64,000 bases of DNA from Chitinophaga solisilvae (GTDB lineage: Bacteria; Bacteroidota; Bacteroidia; Chitinophagales; Chitinophagaceae): NCBI RefSeq assembly GCF_009928525.1, contig NZ_JAABOK010000024.1:26021-90020 (forward strand). Reading direction: 5' to 3'. Shown here one piece after another: positions 35,801 through 45,505 of the stretch; within the stretch, counting starts at the first letter, position 1, and each line of letters starts with the position of its first letter. The notes beneath the pieces were generated by a model, which was not told the DNA's origin, searched no databases, and saw only the letters and a list, made by a program, of their open reading frames with translations. A program made the translations under genes and the position numbers.

Positions 35801-37976
35801 CTGAAAAACAGCCGGTAAAATTCTCCCGCTTCAGTTGGTCCAATACAAACTGAAACTCTGTACGCAGGTTAGTATTACGGGCTACAAAATCATTGGCATA
35901 ATCATCAATCACATTGCGGCTCAGTGCCAGTTCGTAAGTGATATAGTACTCTCCGATTTTATCAACCCGGAAGGTCAGCAGATCGTTAAAGTCTGCCAAT
36001 GCCGTACAGTCAGGCAGCTTCTTCCCGATTTCTTTAGTTTTTACCTCTGCCAGCTTCTTATTACAATCATCCAGCACAGTTACTGTAAGATCGTAATAAC
36101 AATTACTGCAGATAGTTACACCTTTCTCCTCATATTTTTTAATGATAGCCGGTACATTAATGCGTAAACTATCCAGTACGCCAGCAGTAGATGACAGGTA
36201 AGTTGTAGTGGCACTCAGCTTCAGCAGCTGCTCATCAAATACAAAGCGCTCCGGCTGTAACAATGGTATCCTGCTGCGGATTGCCGGCGGACGGCTTTCC
36301 AGTGCTACCTGGCTGGTATCCGGGTTGGTACCGGTCATAGCGGTTGCAATAGTTTTTCCGGCCGCATTCTGATAGTTGATCGATATCTGACCATTGGGAT
36401 CCACGACCATATTCTTCAGATAATGGCTGGCAACACCAACATCGTTACCGAAAATCCGGTCCAGCTCCCATTGCTCCGGTTTACCATAATAGTAACGGGT
36501 GGCGCGGTTCTTCAGCGGGTCTGCGTTTGGTTGCAGGTAAGGCCCTACGCCTCCCTGGGTACTGATGCGCCCCGTATTATCTGCTGTATAGGAAGTTACC
36601 GCTAACGGCAACCCTACTGCATCCGGAATAAAATTCCTGAACTTGTTCTGCGTAAAACCGTTCTCCTTACTATAATATTTTCCTGCTCCGGACGTCGTAT
36701 TCAAAGGATCCGGCGCACCGATACAATTTCCTGTCAGCCCTTTAAATACATTTGTGGCGGAATAGGTTTTTGTACCCGCCATATGCAGATCCCGGAAATA
36801 CTGGATATTATTCGTTTCCAGCGGAGCGGGAAGAATATTGGCAACGGGTCTGCCATAAGCGTCATATACATTTTCCTGTGCTACGGTAACACCATCGCTG
36901 TTATTATAGGTGACTGTCTGACGGTTATGCATACTTCCGTCAAAATAACTGATTACTTCTTTCCGCTTTCCTTCTTCCGCGTAAGAGGCATTGTACTGCC
37001 AGTTCAATCCCGGCTCATGCCAGAAAGTAGTTAATGCCAGCAATCCCGGTATCGGCTGTCCGTTCACCTTCCCGTCATATACCCACGGGCTTTCTGTTCT
37101 GAGTCCGTTGGCTTCTGTTACTATCCTGTGCCTGACAAGCAGATACTTATACTCATGGATCAGGGGAACCGCATACATGTTGGTTTGTACCGTTACCCGT
37201 GAAGAATTGTTGCGGAACATCGGCATAAGTAATGCCGGAGTAATATTGCTTCCTGCAGCAATTATTTTTCTGCCGTTGTCTGATTCTTCATCAATAAACG
37301 TCCATTCGAAGTCATAGTTAAAAGGCGATTCCGGATCCCATGATATAGTCACATCTTTTGGTGCGGCCGGAGGGGCAGCACCCGCCATAGGCACCTGATC
37401 AGCCGCAGCACCTGCTGCAAAGGCCCTGTTTGCAGCACTCTTCTTTTTCTCCGGCAGATAATCCCGGTTCACTACCACCTGTGCACTCAGAATAAAAGCG
37501 GCCGGCAGCTCTTTCAGCTCTTTACTGCTGATATCGTTGATGGTAATTTTTACCTTGTATGCATTTTTGAAATCATACTGCGCTGCCTCCTGATACACTG
37601 CGCCTGCTGCAGTATCGTAGTTAATCGTCAGCGGTACATGCTGTAGCGTGATGGGTATATCCTGATCCGGTTTACTCCAGTATTCCACTTTCATATCCAG
37701 CTTACAGGAAAATGATTGCTTAAACACCAGCTGGGTATCGCGGTTGATGCGAAATACGATGGTGTTCACTACACCATAATTACGGATGTTCTTCCAGTCG
37801 TAGGCCGGGTTTTCAAACTTTTCATCTTTCACAATCAGGGTATCGCCTTTCTTCAGCTTACCCTGTAACTTTTGCTCATATGGCTCCACTCCTGCCTTTG
37901 CACTCATATGACAGAGAAACAGGCAGGCCAGCAGACTGATAAAAAATATTCTCAACTGATAATATAGGGATATCAT
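29874..37976 (-). CDS. giant secreted RHS polymorphic toxin
   Basis: 2700 aa. Signal peptide MISLYYQLRIFFISLLACLF. A DUF6443-like Bacteroidota RHS N-terminus about residues 300-400 (TTFWHEPGLNWQYNASYAEE...YFDGSMHNRQTVTY). A long Cys-rich middle (for example FTGCFSECVSCKSALG). A LamG/concanavalin-like domain about 1535-1710 (VEMWMYSENGSGAQ, KQLRVYNRALTTAEI). YD repeats about 1800-2330. RHS core about 2330-2442 (NHLGNVMGTISDTK, FNGKENDNEVKGDG, RFLTVDPLTKQYP) ending QAIDLDG. The last 258 residues are the variable toxin, with an 'RIVINNSPLFEAELSEI...SRSGTTITFSAP' segment recalling the end of a Rossmann methyltransferase. The tip DNA is A/T-rich. It is the sixth gene of the operon and is exported by Sec, unlike the PAAR-type RHS at 3566. 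Confidence 0.85.
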   Translation of the reverse strand: MISLYYQLRIFFISLLACLFLCHMSAKAGVEPYEQKLQGKLKKGDTLIVKDEKFENPAYDWKNIRNYGVVNTIVFRINRDTQLVFKQSFSCKLDMKVEYWSKPDQDIPITLQHVPLTINYDTAAGAVYQEAAQYDFKNAYKVKITINDISSKELKELPAAFILSAQVVVNRDYLPEKKKSAANRAFAAGAAADQVPMAGAAPPAAPKDVTISWDPESPFNYDFEWTFIDEESDNGRKIIAAGSNITPALLMPMFRNNSSRVTVQTNMYAVPLIHEYKYLLVRHRIVTEANGLRTESPWVYDGKVNGQPIPGLLALTTFWHEPGLNWQYNASYAEEGKRKEVISYFDGSMHNRQTVTYNNSDGVTVAQENVYDAYGRPVANILPAPLETNNIQYFRDLHMAGTKTYSATNVFKGLTGNCIGAPDPLNTTSGAGKYYSKENGFTQNKFRNFIPDAVGLPLAVTSYTADNTGRISTQGGVGPYLQPNADPLKNRATRYYYGKPEQWELDRIFGNDVGVASHYLKNMVVDPNGQISINYQNAAGKTIATAMTGTNPDTSQVALESRPPAIRSRIPLLQPERFVFDEQLLKLSATTTYLSSTAGVLDSLRINVPAIIKKYEEKGVTICSNCYYDLTVTVLDDCNKKLAEVKTKEIGKKLPDCTALADFNDLLTFRVDKIGEYYITYELALSRNVIDDYANDFVARNTNLRTEFQFVLDQLKRENFTGCFSECVSCKSALGAKTDFVAALRQRVIEGGANITGQETVLNTWAAELYDALYANCQAVRASCLQSPCDRLKKQLLEDITPGGQYALFTPEGQPLEPEINVISNNWTKVFRGPDAIEEEITMEDGTKIMTNSQSCTLAILVKYWKKEWSNAFLMAHPEYCGLEYCNSISTYKTWDDRLEKIYNTAADIPSLKPGLQYSYTDGAWLMAADKFFAPGAPGANYAAEFKADLDNYSKNIFGKQDVVKNLSGVVDFLLYCADSTGNTNQNQNLSSAIRWNQCTPVAACRVPDREWMMYLQKYVQLKERLYRKLQDLGPCKGKCPVGMPPGKPEPNVRTCNNVSVDDFFIMSDEMEGARMRWVATIRDGVDLADGIYVTLNVTFRMPGNIGNVGGSFNLSSTNRTSYTYVDPQADLEVVLISCHGGATCPTVYASKKSRLSKIDYTEKANENTSSLIREAEVALRNQLYPSCMANADKLIARLTGLTPQQQADMRNKLIEVCMAGGDSAHIFGSSSVRPDKVATAPYRDYEAVLKSYSIPFSMDYNPWLQDVLTPYQVKNQSVAVIISNTNAAICNRLAALKQEQASTQPGMTFFNYLKSKYGGAMNISAADLAALEKGCANCRYLLDRSLKLPVFLDGNATGCIAKQAFTDAETALKTAFGGTVNTGHANYQEVYRNFMNQRWGFTLAFSDYDKYRVKLQSSPNEVLCNQPVYDVVQANPYQCMYDLIDAAVESGRRMYGEYIDSVKRDFRNQYVSICGKAKPKVDLHTSQQNYHYTLYYYDQGGLLLRTVPPEGVDIIQDQWRLDNITRARNADLSSCSFNGPLSNTDEAAALEALATGTTGANKAVEMWMYSENGSGAQVITPGGNNKVYFYLCQKGNFLDVAIYKLTYPSQTTVEIVGSNLFSLNVSSIQPLNPFTHVVFQGTDLSDDTKPFSVFINGRSFTPVNNPAFGGCGWEITAGTTNATFTKDLSQIKQLRVYNRALTTAEIAANAKEMCMGMASAYSTGLMKDILVWGRFNTPTPGSVTTMPGSTVEVQQNPIYPKHRLSADYAYNSLGQAVQQHTADGGMSFFWYDAKGRLVASRNQKQSSQGKHSFTTYDDLSRITAVGEKTAGNIPAAPAFLKDNEVSTFLNSGTDGMITRTYYDMPRLSAEQENLWKRVSASVYEETKGTEEQTTYYSYDAVGNVKTLWQKVFGLSEMKKLEYNYDLASGKVNAVRYQYGKPDQFFYNYEYDAENKLKLATNGVSHKGDGWKINQGKPAATYQYYLHGPLARTDIGVGVQGIDYAYTLQGWLKGINGSHLNPNTDMGKDGISGSSFAPDIMAYSLNYFDGDYKPIDPAATNFSLKYTPAVNDITGWQLFNGNISHSTVALSKFKSGAPVGYSYRYDQLNRLVRMRQHELTAGTTNWGLAQVVQDFQEDIRYDDNGNILSYFRNGTRDTSLPMDDMTYHYPRDGAGNLQSNRLRHITDMVDPNIYKNDIDGMEADNYIYDEIGNLIKDKSAKITVNWNVYGKIQSILFDGGSSLVYKYDPSGNRVYKEYKNKGATTTIITKTWYIRDPQGNPLAVYSDNGSGSTVYWKEQHLYGSSRVGMWSPNMSLSTNTAVQLWGQSNLLSYELTNHLGNVMGTISDTKTITSMTDYAPFGMQLSTKAWSLGTDRYRYGFNGKENDNEVKGDGNQQDYGMRVYDPRVSRFLTVDPLTKQYPHYTPYSFAGNTPIQAIDLDGAEEYHFTNLKGKDGSTVIKYLGKKDIVDRVVVGYRSGHGIYNDAPVPVYETRVNQRQLYTIHDTYREPIDRHGGLDPNQPQEWKDFDVRTTYSSFEDFASRKNGSRSIADMANIAAAKYNAAIGPENAALPAGGAGNLGSRGRGRYNIYGEGEVAGFTDIAVNSRFANGRPLSSTFASGSAERIVINNSPLFEAELSEIARLSRSGTTITFSAPENSFFGKLGDLLKDKAKLVSEKSKVIAPGTADEFVQKTVQYKMK

Positions 37977-38001
37977 TACAATTCCATTAATAGCGTTAAC
38001 A

Positions 38002-38799
38002 TTAGAAGGCGTTTACCAGCTTATAGTCCTTGTAAGCTCCCGCAGGTGTCCACTGCGGAGCACTCCCTGAAAGGTAGCTGCCCATATCCAGTATTTTTCC
38101 GTTTACATAGTCCTCTTTCCATAAGGTAATCACCGTATGTACTTCCTTGTCCATATCCGGATTAAATGGGTCCCGCAGATTTGTCAGACGCATGTAGTTC
38201 TCCTTCAGGGATAATGTTTCCGGATTAAACACAAACCGGTATTCTTTACAGGTAGCATGATTGGCGCAGGTAAGACTGACAACAGAATCTCCTTTGCTTA
38301 TACCGGCATGAACACGGTAATTTTCATTATCCCATACCTTAAATAAAGTATCCATCGGCAACTGGAATGGTGCTGCCAGTTTTTTCGGACGGGAAACAAT
38401 GATCTTCCCGGCATCATGGCTGATGGTGATAAATGCATCTGCTAACGATATCATCTCCGTTGAACCTATCTTATAATAAAACTCATTACCATTACGGGAG
38501 AATATAAACTCCTGTGAGATATTCGCCAGGCTGTCCGCATGATCCACTGCGCTGAAAACACCACTGATATATAGTTTTGTACAACTGTCCAGATGAGCAT
38601 ACAACCTGAATATAGATGACAGCTGCGCTTTCTCCGTTTCGCTGAAGCGATGCTGCGCATCCGGTACGAATGCCTCCCGTTGTGTGTTCTCCTTCAAAAA
38701 GACCCTGCGTAAGGCAGGTGTGGCAAATACCGTAACCAGCATGGCTGACAGTATAACTACCGGTAATAATACCTTTATCCAGATCGTATATTTCTTCAT
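38002..38799 (-). CDS. membrane-anchored accessory protein of the RHS operon
   Basis: 265 aa. One N-terminal membrane segment (WIKVLLPVVILSAMLVTVFA) with no cleavage site, so it is probably an inner-membrane-anchored periplasmic protein. The soluble part is a beta-sandwich-like series (TKLYISGVFSAVDHADSLAN, FYYKIGSTEMISL, NYRVHAGISKGDSVVSL) with a Cys pair (LTCANHATC). No family recognised; a LolA-like fold is possible. Between the two giant genes, spaced 10 and 25 nt from them. Confidence 0.65.
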   Translation of the reverse strand: MKKYTIWIKVLLPVVILSAMLVTVFATPALRRVFLKENTQREAFVPDAQHRFSETEKAQLSSIFRLYAHLDSCTKLYISGVFSAVDHADSLANISQEFIFSRNGNEFYYKIGSTEMISLADAFITISHDAGKIIVSRPKKLAAPFQLPMDTLFKVWDNENYRVHAGISKGDSVVSLTCANHATCKEYRFVFNPETLSLKENYMRLTNLRDPFNPDMDKEVHTVITLWKEDYVNGKILDMGSYLSGSAPQWTPAGAYKDYKLVNAF

Positions 38800-38809
38800 G
38801 TCAATGGTA

Positions 38810-41800
38810 TTAATTTTTAACAGATGGTTTTTTAAGCATGACTGCCCTTGATTCTTTCAGCGTCATAATGCCGCGTTCTGTTTCTTTCTTTACTCTTATC
38901 AGCTGCCCTTCATCATCATACTCATAGAAAGTGGAGAAATTATTTTCATCCATTTCAGCCATCAGTCTGAGTGACTTATCGTCATAGGCATAGGTTTTCA
39001 CGACACCGGCATACGGGAAGATGCGGATATCATCCACCAGCAATCCAGCAGCATTCAGAGACATACTAAAGGATGATGCATTCCCGATGGTAACAGTTCC
39101 TTCCATGAGCTTCCAGCCTTCTACCGCTGCCTTTTTCTGCAGGGTAATATTACCGCTGGTCGTGGATATACTGATATTAGGATTAGCGCCGGGTCCGGCA
39201 TTATCTTTCACCCAAAGGGATACAACATAGTTTTTTCCCGATACTGGCTGGAATCCGGCCGGATATATGCCTACACCCAGTTTTCGCAGGAACTCTCCGC
39301 CAGTACCCCATGCGGTGTAATTACCATAGCCCGGTTGTTGTACCAGCGAGTGTGGATTGGTCACCAGTTCCAGGGATCTGTTAAGCCTGATGCAGTAGTT
39401 ACCGGAGTGTGCGTCATTGTTTATCAGCGTATAGGCATTCGCAAAGGTGGGTATGCTGAAGGAATCAACATTACAGTTACTTCCGCCGGAGGTTTTCAGA
39501 TAATTGTAATCTTCAAATCCATCGTAAAACACTTCGCGTTTCATACTATTGGAAGCCACGGCTACCGGTACGGCACTGTTGTAACCATACAAGGCGCTGC
39601 TGTAGCGCCCCAGCGCATCTTTATTTTCTGCTTCCTGTCCATATTTATCATAACCGGTAACAGCTCGCGTAGTGGTCCAGTTGGCAGCAGTACTGCTTTG
39701 CCAGATACCGGTTGTATTATTGCAGATCCAATACGGATTAAACATACGGTATGCACCGCTGCTTCGGATATTAAGCCCTTCTCCTTTACGCTGGAATATT
39801 CCCTGATCTTCCCGGTTTACCAGGTATGCTTTTTCTTCTGACACTCTCCAGTTACCCAATAATCCCAGGATATAGGGATTCAGCTGTCTGGCAGCAGAAA
39901 CAATTCCACAGTTCAGTATATTGTCACAGATGTTTGGTCTGCCGCTGCCACAGGTATATTTCACTATTCTCATACTACCGTCGGCTCCTACAACATAGGT
40001 GTTGTATTTGGCATTGGCAGCAAACAGGGAGGCTGACTGGAAGATCGTATTCTGTTTCACCTGATTTACACTAAAGGTCATCATCTGATCCGGTGAAGCA
40101 GTATAAATCTCTGCCGCAGCTGCAGACCCACCGGCATATCCGCCGTTGGGGCCGGGCGAATTGCAAAACTCCAGCCTTAATCTGTGCTTACCTGCTGTCA
40201 TATTAAGCGGCCAGATGGTCCAATAGTTGTAATCATCTACTTTAGGATTTCCTGCCCAGTTCAGCAGCAGTACATCATCTATATAAACTCTCAGGTAATT
40301 ATCAATACCGAAGCCGATAGCATGCTTTCCGCTCATCGTTGTTTGAATACAGGTTTCTACACCAAACCAGGTGTTCACCGGCGCCTGCTCCACATTCTTC
40401 AGCCAGAACCTGTTATAGTTCATCCGGCCGCAGGTAGAATCATTCACTACCAAAGAGCTGAATGAAGCCATCCTTGCCGTTGCTCCGGTAGTATCTCCGC
40501 TTTTTGCCATTCGTTGAACCGGTGCGGTTTTCAGGAACTGCGTAGTACCGCCTCCGTTACTGCAGTTACCACCGTAGAAATTATCCAGCGCTGCCCAATG
40601 CCATTCATTGTTAACATCATAGAACCTTCCGCCGCTCTTGCCATACTCTGAAGATGGCAGTGGTCTTATCAGCGTCAGTGTGTCATTATTATTAACCGTT
40701 GGCAGGATGATACAGTTTTTTCCATCTCCGGCAGGTACCGATCCCGGCGGACAATCACAATCCTTCGGCGCGCCCCAGGCTTCTTCATATAATACCGTCT
40801 TTGCATCCAGCACTTTCAGCTGCTGTGTATAGGTATCATTCAATGCAAACTGGCTGCCGGCCACAGGATTGGTTAAAGTAGCTATGGTAGCGGTATTGCC
40901 GCCGGTCTGGTTTCTGTATCCTGACCGGTATACCTTCACCGGCCCATTGAAAGGCACTACATTGCCGGCGTCATCAATCAGCCTGATTTTCTGCACAGGA
41001 TCTGTTTGTGTGGCAGATGAAACCACCCAGAGCCTTCTGCTCTCATTCAATGGCAGCAGCTCATCGCCAGGTGCAAGTAGTTTGTCATTGACGGTTACCA
41101 CACCATTAGTAGTGTATACGTTTAGTATTGTATTGGCATTCTTAAATGCGCCAGACATACCGGTATATTTCCAGTAGGCCGGCATATTCACGGTGTATAC
41201 CGGATCTTCAAACTCGTTATCGGTACTGGTTACTACCGGCTGGCCTGTTAGCCGGTCAAACACCAGGTTGGCAGCGGTAGAAGTAGATCCGTTGATAGTT
41301 TTTACCACACGATCCACAATTCCTGTCTGCTGAATAGTTTTCAGCGTGGAAGCAGAGCGGAACAACCGGTAGCTGTCATTAACGGATCTGGGCCAGTGCG
41401 GTATCGGCAATGCGCCGATAAATATAAAAGGTATAACGTCAACGCCTAAGTGAATAGATTCTCCCACATCATTGCTCTCACTCTCCCGCATGTCTGTCAC
41501 CATTTCTACCTGACGCCCGAGTATATCTTCCCGGTTAATCCGTCCCTTTTCATCCACAGTTGTCACTTTGCTGCTCAGTCTTAATTTCCCGGCATCCAGC
41601 GGTTCTGTTTTGTAGTAGGTGATGGTGGAAGATATCTCTGAACCACTCTGATTGAACGTTCTTTCTGCTTTGGCTTTCCCATGCATATCATTAAGCCATA
41701 CCACATATCCCTGGGACATTGCCAGCTCATACACCTGCGATCCTCCGGTGAAACTTCCCCAGCCTGAAGGTCCGTACTGGGATCTGTCAGGTTTAGCCAT

Positions 41801-44800
41801 AGACTCCACAATTACAGGGAAGTCCTTTGCGGTATAAAATTCATACTGCGTATATCCTGTGGGAAGCGTTGTTCCCACTTTCCCGCCTTCTCCCAGCTGT
41901 TTCACCTTCACATTCCTGTAGCCTACTTGTGGCGCCGGAAACAGAGATTCACCAAAGGGTTCTTCCAGATAGAAAAAGCTGGTCAGCGCACCTCTTGACT
42001 CCTGGCTGTAAGGCACGGGCATCCTCATCGGATTCTCGTCCGCACCTACATAAGGTTCGTAGGAAGCTACCCCGCTGCTGATTTCCTTATTATCTTCCTG
42101 TGTCGTGTATTCATACTCCTGTCCGTAAACGGCTGCCGGCGCACTGGAGGCTGACATACTATTCCAGTTGTCCTCCATGCGCAGCCTTTTTACACGGGCG
42201 CCACCGCCTAACTTCTTTCCATCTCCCCTGACCATCCTCACAAAGGATTTGGTCCGTTCTACCTTGGCACAGAAGCCTAACCTGGCCGCACGTTCATAAA
42301 ATGATTCCCGCAGCTCTGACAGGTTACCGATGGCATTCACCAGTGCTGACAATGCTTCCCGTATACCGGCATCATTGGAAATACGATTCTGGTAACCCGG
42401 ATATGCATAGATGGGATAATCTATGCGCATTCGCTGCCAGGCGGCCATCACAAAGGGATTGGCAGAAACGCCACCTTCTGATATATCTTTGAAGGTGACA
42501 TTGATCGTCCCATCCTTATTATCCTTTACTGCGGCAACCTCTGCATAACAGGAAATATTTTCAAAATATTGCGGATCTCCCAAAGAAGGTTTATCCGTAA
42601 TATTTACATTCAGCCGTGCATAAAAATCATTTCTGCCATTCAGGTAATCCTGTATAAAATAGCGTGTAATAGTGCCGGCATCCCCTCTCAGCGGGCCGGG
42701 CGCTTTCAGTTTAAACCCATGCGCATCTGTCAGACTGGAAGTTTCCACACCACTTATATCTTTAATAAATGCGACTATCCCTGTCATCTCCATCGCCTTT
42801 CTGTCCTGCACATATGCGTAGTCATTTGCCTCATAATCTACTTTGATGGTACCACCGGTAGGCAATTCTATCCGGGATAAATTCCACTGACGGGCATGAT
42901 GATTTGCTAAGGCTGTATCCTGTACGGTATAGGGGAATTCATCGTTGGCCATATTGCCAAAGCCCGCAGCTCCGTTGTCTGTCCAGGGTTTGTATCCACC
43001 CCAGCGGTCGGAAGACATATACTCATACCGCCCTTCATTGTTGTAGAAAAAGGTATAGGGATGATACTGGCCTCTTTCTGAACTGTTATTGGTAAACCAT
43101 ACATTCTTCAATGTCAGCTTACCGCCCTGGTTCAGGCTATTAGGCACGCCCTTGCACAGCATATCTGTGTCATAATTGAAGATAACTTTCTTTACCGGAC
43201 GCTGCAGGTCACTTTTGGAATACAGGTGTATCTCTTTTAAACAACGTAGTTTATTCGCAGGATCTATTGTACCATTCAGGTCTTTCACACCATAGGCATC
43301 ATCCCTGTCTTTGGTAATAAAGTAGGCAATCTTATTCTTCGTTTCAATAGAATGCAGGTACCATACTTCCTTATCTCCCTTTATAATACTTCCTTTGTCA
43401 TCTTCCGGATCAGCCAGCAGGCCGCCGTTATACTGCGCCTTGCCCGTTGCCATAGGCGTTCTCCAGGAATAGTTTTTATCCAGTTTGGAGTAATTGAATT
43501 TAATTGCTGTTCCCAGGTCATCATCTGTAATACCATCATTGGTAACATCTACATAATCCGGACTTAATATCGCCGTCAGCAGAAACGAGGAGGCGTAACC
43601 AGGCTGCGTGGTATGCTGGTAAAATTTCTCTCTGCCATAATCATGTTTGATATTATCTCCGGTAATGGATACATCCGCGAGATTCTTTTTTTTGTTAGCC
43701 GCAGTTACTGCAGAGGAAGGGATACTGAATGAATATTCATCCTGCCTGATATTATAAACGGGCAGGCCATACACTGCTCTCTTTCCATCTGGTTCTGTAA
43801 CGGTGATTTCGGATATATGATTTTTTTTCCTTGTCTCGCTGATACGATTCTGTTTTGTTACGGTAACCTGTCCGGATCCTGGTGTAAATCCGGGATTAAG
43901 GAGGCTATAGGATTCAAAACCTTTTCTTTGGCTCACCGTCGCTTCCTCTGCGGTCAGATAGCTGATGGAAGTACTGCGAATCTGCCTGCCGGTCTTTTTT
44001 AACAGGCCGGTAGCCGCCACCGCATTACCTCTTTTATCGCGCAGTTCTGCCATGGCTCTTTTGTTATTCAGGGCTACGGAAACAGGCCCTCCTTCCATGA
44101 TACGCCGTGCAAACTGATTATCGTCCGGTGTCAGCTCTCCCTGCATTTTAAAATAGGCCTGTTCTTCCACCGGATTACTTTCATCCGTAGGATAATCCGA
44201 CAGGGACAGGAAGTCATTCTCATTCACCCATTTTCCTGATTTGTTGGTAATGTCCTGCTGATACAATGATACACCTCCATGAAAATAAGCGCCCATACCA
44301 TATTCAACGGAAAGTGATCCGCCGGAATTTTTGTCTTCCGCATAAGTATCAAACACAACGCCTGCATTACCTCTGTTTAACCGGAACTGACCGCTGCCGG
44401 CCTGGCTGGTATAGGTAAATACATCCGGCGTGGCAACCGGCACAGCCAGGTTAGGAAGATTAGGAATCACAGGATTATCTTTCTCCCGCTGAAAATCCAT
44501 AATAGCCCTGGGTACGTTCTTTCCCTTGTCTGCATACAAATAACCATACGCTCCGTTGGAAATGTTATTGTCTGCCACCCGTTGTGTAGACATATACCCG
44601 GTAAATCCGAATCCGCCGAAAATACCAAAGGCCGTACCGCCGATATCAAGAGAAAAAGATTTGTTCTCGTTATAGAAACCGATATTGATTTTCGGATTGA
44701 ACGGAGGGGTATTGTAGATATAGGAATTGCTGATAGCGCCCAGTCCTGCGGTATAACCGAACGGTTTGAATGATACGCCCAATGTAAGATCCTTGTAGCC

Positions 44801-45505
44801 CTCGCGGGTGTTATACCCCAATGTTGCGGAAGATCCTACGGCTGCTACTGTTTCACCTTTGGTTTTCATGGTAACACCCAATGATGCCCCCAGTGTAGTA
44901 CTTACACCGCTGCGGGTATTGGAATTCACGCCTGCATTCAGGCCGGCGGTAAGCGGGCCTGTATTTTTCCCGCCGAGGGTAAGACCGGCGTTCAGGCCAA
45001 ACTCAGCTCCCATTCCATAATAGCTGTCACTGAAAATACCAATTGAAACGCTGCCGGACAGCCCCAGTACGTTTCCTCCGAAGATCTCTGCCCTGGCAGT
45101 TCCTGTGCCTCCGTAGATATACTTGGTAGCGATGTCGCTTTCTGTATTGACAGCATCTCCGTTAAAGTCATCCGCCACCCCGCGCAGCTGCCGGTTGATA
45201 GCGCCTACATTCAGGTTCCATCCCAGGCCTACCCAGCTGGCCTCATCATCAATACCGCTTCCGGAAGAATAGTTGAGGTTCACCGGATATCCGTCTACAT
45301 CCAGCAGCGGAATATTATATTTAAATGCTCCTGAGAACAAATCCACCATATCGCTGGTACCAGCCGGCGAAAACTGTGTATGTTCCGGCTGTGCAGGACC
45401 GGAAGTCAATGCCAGCGTTCTCAGTGGCAACAATGTTTCTGTTACCAGCAGAGAAAGGAAGAAGATAGCCAGCGCTTTTTTTGTTCTGATACTTTTTATG
45501 ATCAT
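38810..45505 (-). CDS. giant secreted RHS-related protein with PA14-like domain
   Basis: 2231 aa. N-terminal signal KALAIFFLSLLVTETLLPLRTLA. The start of the mature part (SDMVDLFSGAFKYNIPLLDVDGYPVNL, then EASWVGLGWNLNVGAINR) is the typical entry of Bacteroidota RHS-related proteins. A Gly-rich repeat region follows (GLNAGLTLGGKNTGPL). About residues 1650-1800 contain a PA14-like carbohydrate-binding domain (IDNYLRVYIDDVLLLNWAG). A CBM-like section and two YD motifs close the protein (YAYDDKSLRLMAEM, FYEYDDEGQLIRVKKE). There is no variable toxin tip, so it probably partners the toxin-bearing 2700-aa RHS protein, much as TcB pairs with TcC in Tc toxins, though homology to those is not shown. 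Confidence 0.8.
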   Translation of the reverse strand: MIIKSIRTKKALAIFFLSLLVTETLLPLRTLALTSGPAQPEHTQFSPAGTSDMVDLFSGAFKYNIPLLDVDGYPVNLNYSSGSGIDDEASWVGLGWNLNVGAINRQLRGVADDFNGDAVNTESDIATKYIYGGTGTARAEIFGGNVLGLSGSVSIGIFSDSYYGMGAEFGLNAGLTLGGKNTGPLTAGLNAGVNSNTRSGVSTTLGASLGVTMKTKGETVAAVGSSATLGYNTREGYKDLTLGVSFKPFGYTAGLGAISNSYIYNTPPFNPKINIGFYNENKSFSLDIGGTAFGIFGGFGFTGYMSTQRVADNNISNGAYGYLYADKGKNVPRAIMDFQREKDNPVIPNLPNLAVPVATPDVFTYTSQAGSGQFRLNRGNAGVVFDTYAEDKNSGGSLSVEYGMGAYFHGGVSLYQQDITNKSGKWVNENDFLSLSDYPTDESNPVEEQAYFKMQGELTPDDNQFARRIMEGGPVSVALNNKRAMAELRDKRGNAVAATGLLKKTGRQIRSTSISYLTAEEATVSQRKGFESYSLLNPGFTPGSGQVTVTKQNRISETRKKNHISEITVTEPDGKRAVYGLPVYNIRQDEYSFSIPSSAVTAANKKKNLADVSITGDNIKHDYGREKFYQHTTQPGYASSFLLTAILSPDYVDVTNDGITDDDLGTAIKFNYSKLDKNYSWRTPMATGKAQYNGGLLADPEDDKGSIIKGDKEVWYLHSIETKNKIAYFITKDRDDAYGVKDLNGTIDPANKLRCLKEIHLYSKSDLQRPVKKVIFNYDTDMLCKGVPNSLNQGGKLTLKNVWFTNNSSERGQYHPYTFFYNNEGRYEYMSSDRWGGYKPWTDNGAAGFGNMANDEFPYTVQDTALANHHARQWNLSRIELPTGGTIKVDYEANDYAYVQDRKAMEMTGIVAFIKDISGVETSSLTDAHGFKLKAPGPLRGDAGTITRYFIQDYLNGRNDFYARLNVNITDKPSLGDPQYFENISCYAEVAAVKDNKDGTINVTFKDISEGGVSANPFVMAAWQRMRIDYPIYAYPGYQNRISNDAGIREALSALVNAIGNLSELRESFYERAARLGFCAKVERTKSFVRMVRGDGKKLGGGARVKRLRMEDNWNSMSASSAPAAVYGQEYEYTTQEDNKEISSGVASYEPYVGADENPMRMPVPYSQESRGALTSFFYLEEPFGESLFPAPQVGYRNVKVKQLGEGGKVGTTLPTGYTQYEFYTAKDFPVIVESMAKPDRSQYGPSGWGSFTGGSQVYELAMSQGYVVWLNDMHGKAKAERTFNQSGSEISSTITYYKTEPLDAGKLRLSSKVTTVDEKGRINREDILGRQVEMVTDMRESESNDVGESIHLGVDVIPFIFIGALPIPHWPRSVNDSYRLFRSASTLKTIQQTGIVDRVVKTINGSTSTAANLVFDRLTGQPVVTSTDNEFEDPVYTVNMPAYWKYTGMSGAFKNANTILNVYTTNGVVTVNDKLLAPGDELLPLNESRRLWVVSSATQTDPVQKIRLIDDAGNVVPFNGPVKVYRSGYRNQTGGNTATIATLTNPVAGSQFALNDTYTQQLKVLDAKTVLYEEAWGAPKDCDCPPGSVPAGDGKNCIILPTVNNNDTLTLIRPLPSSEYGKSGGRFYDVNNEWHWAALDNFYGGNCSNGGGTTQFLKTAPVQRMAKSGDTTGATARMASFSSLVVNDSTCGRMNYNRFWLKNVEQAPVNTWFGVETCIQTTMSGKHAIGFGIDNYLRVYIDDVLLLNWAGNPKVDDYNYWTIWPLNMTAGKHRLRLEFCNSPGPNGGYAGGSAAAAEIYTASPDQMMTFSVNQVKQNTIFQSASLFAANAKYNTYVVGADGSMRIVKYTCGSGRPNICDNILNCGIVSAARQLNPYILGLLGNWRVSEEKAYLVNREDQGIFQRKGEGLNIRSSGAYRMFNPYWICNNTTGIWQSSTAANWTTTRAVTGYDKYGQEAENKDALGRYSSALYGYNSAVPVAVASNSMKREVFYDGFEDYNYLKTSGGSNCNVDSFSIPTFANAYTLINNDAHSGNYCIRLNRSLELVTNPHSLVQQPGYGNYTAWGTGGEFLRKLGVGIYPAGFQPVSGKNYVVSLWVKDNAGPGANPNISISTTSGNITLQKKAAVEGWKLMEGTVTIGNASSFSMSLNAAGLLVDDIRIFPYAGVVKTYAYDDKSLRLMAEMDENNFSTFYEYDDEGQLIRVKKETERGIMTLKESRAVMLKKPSVKN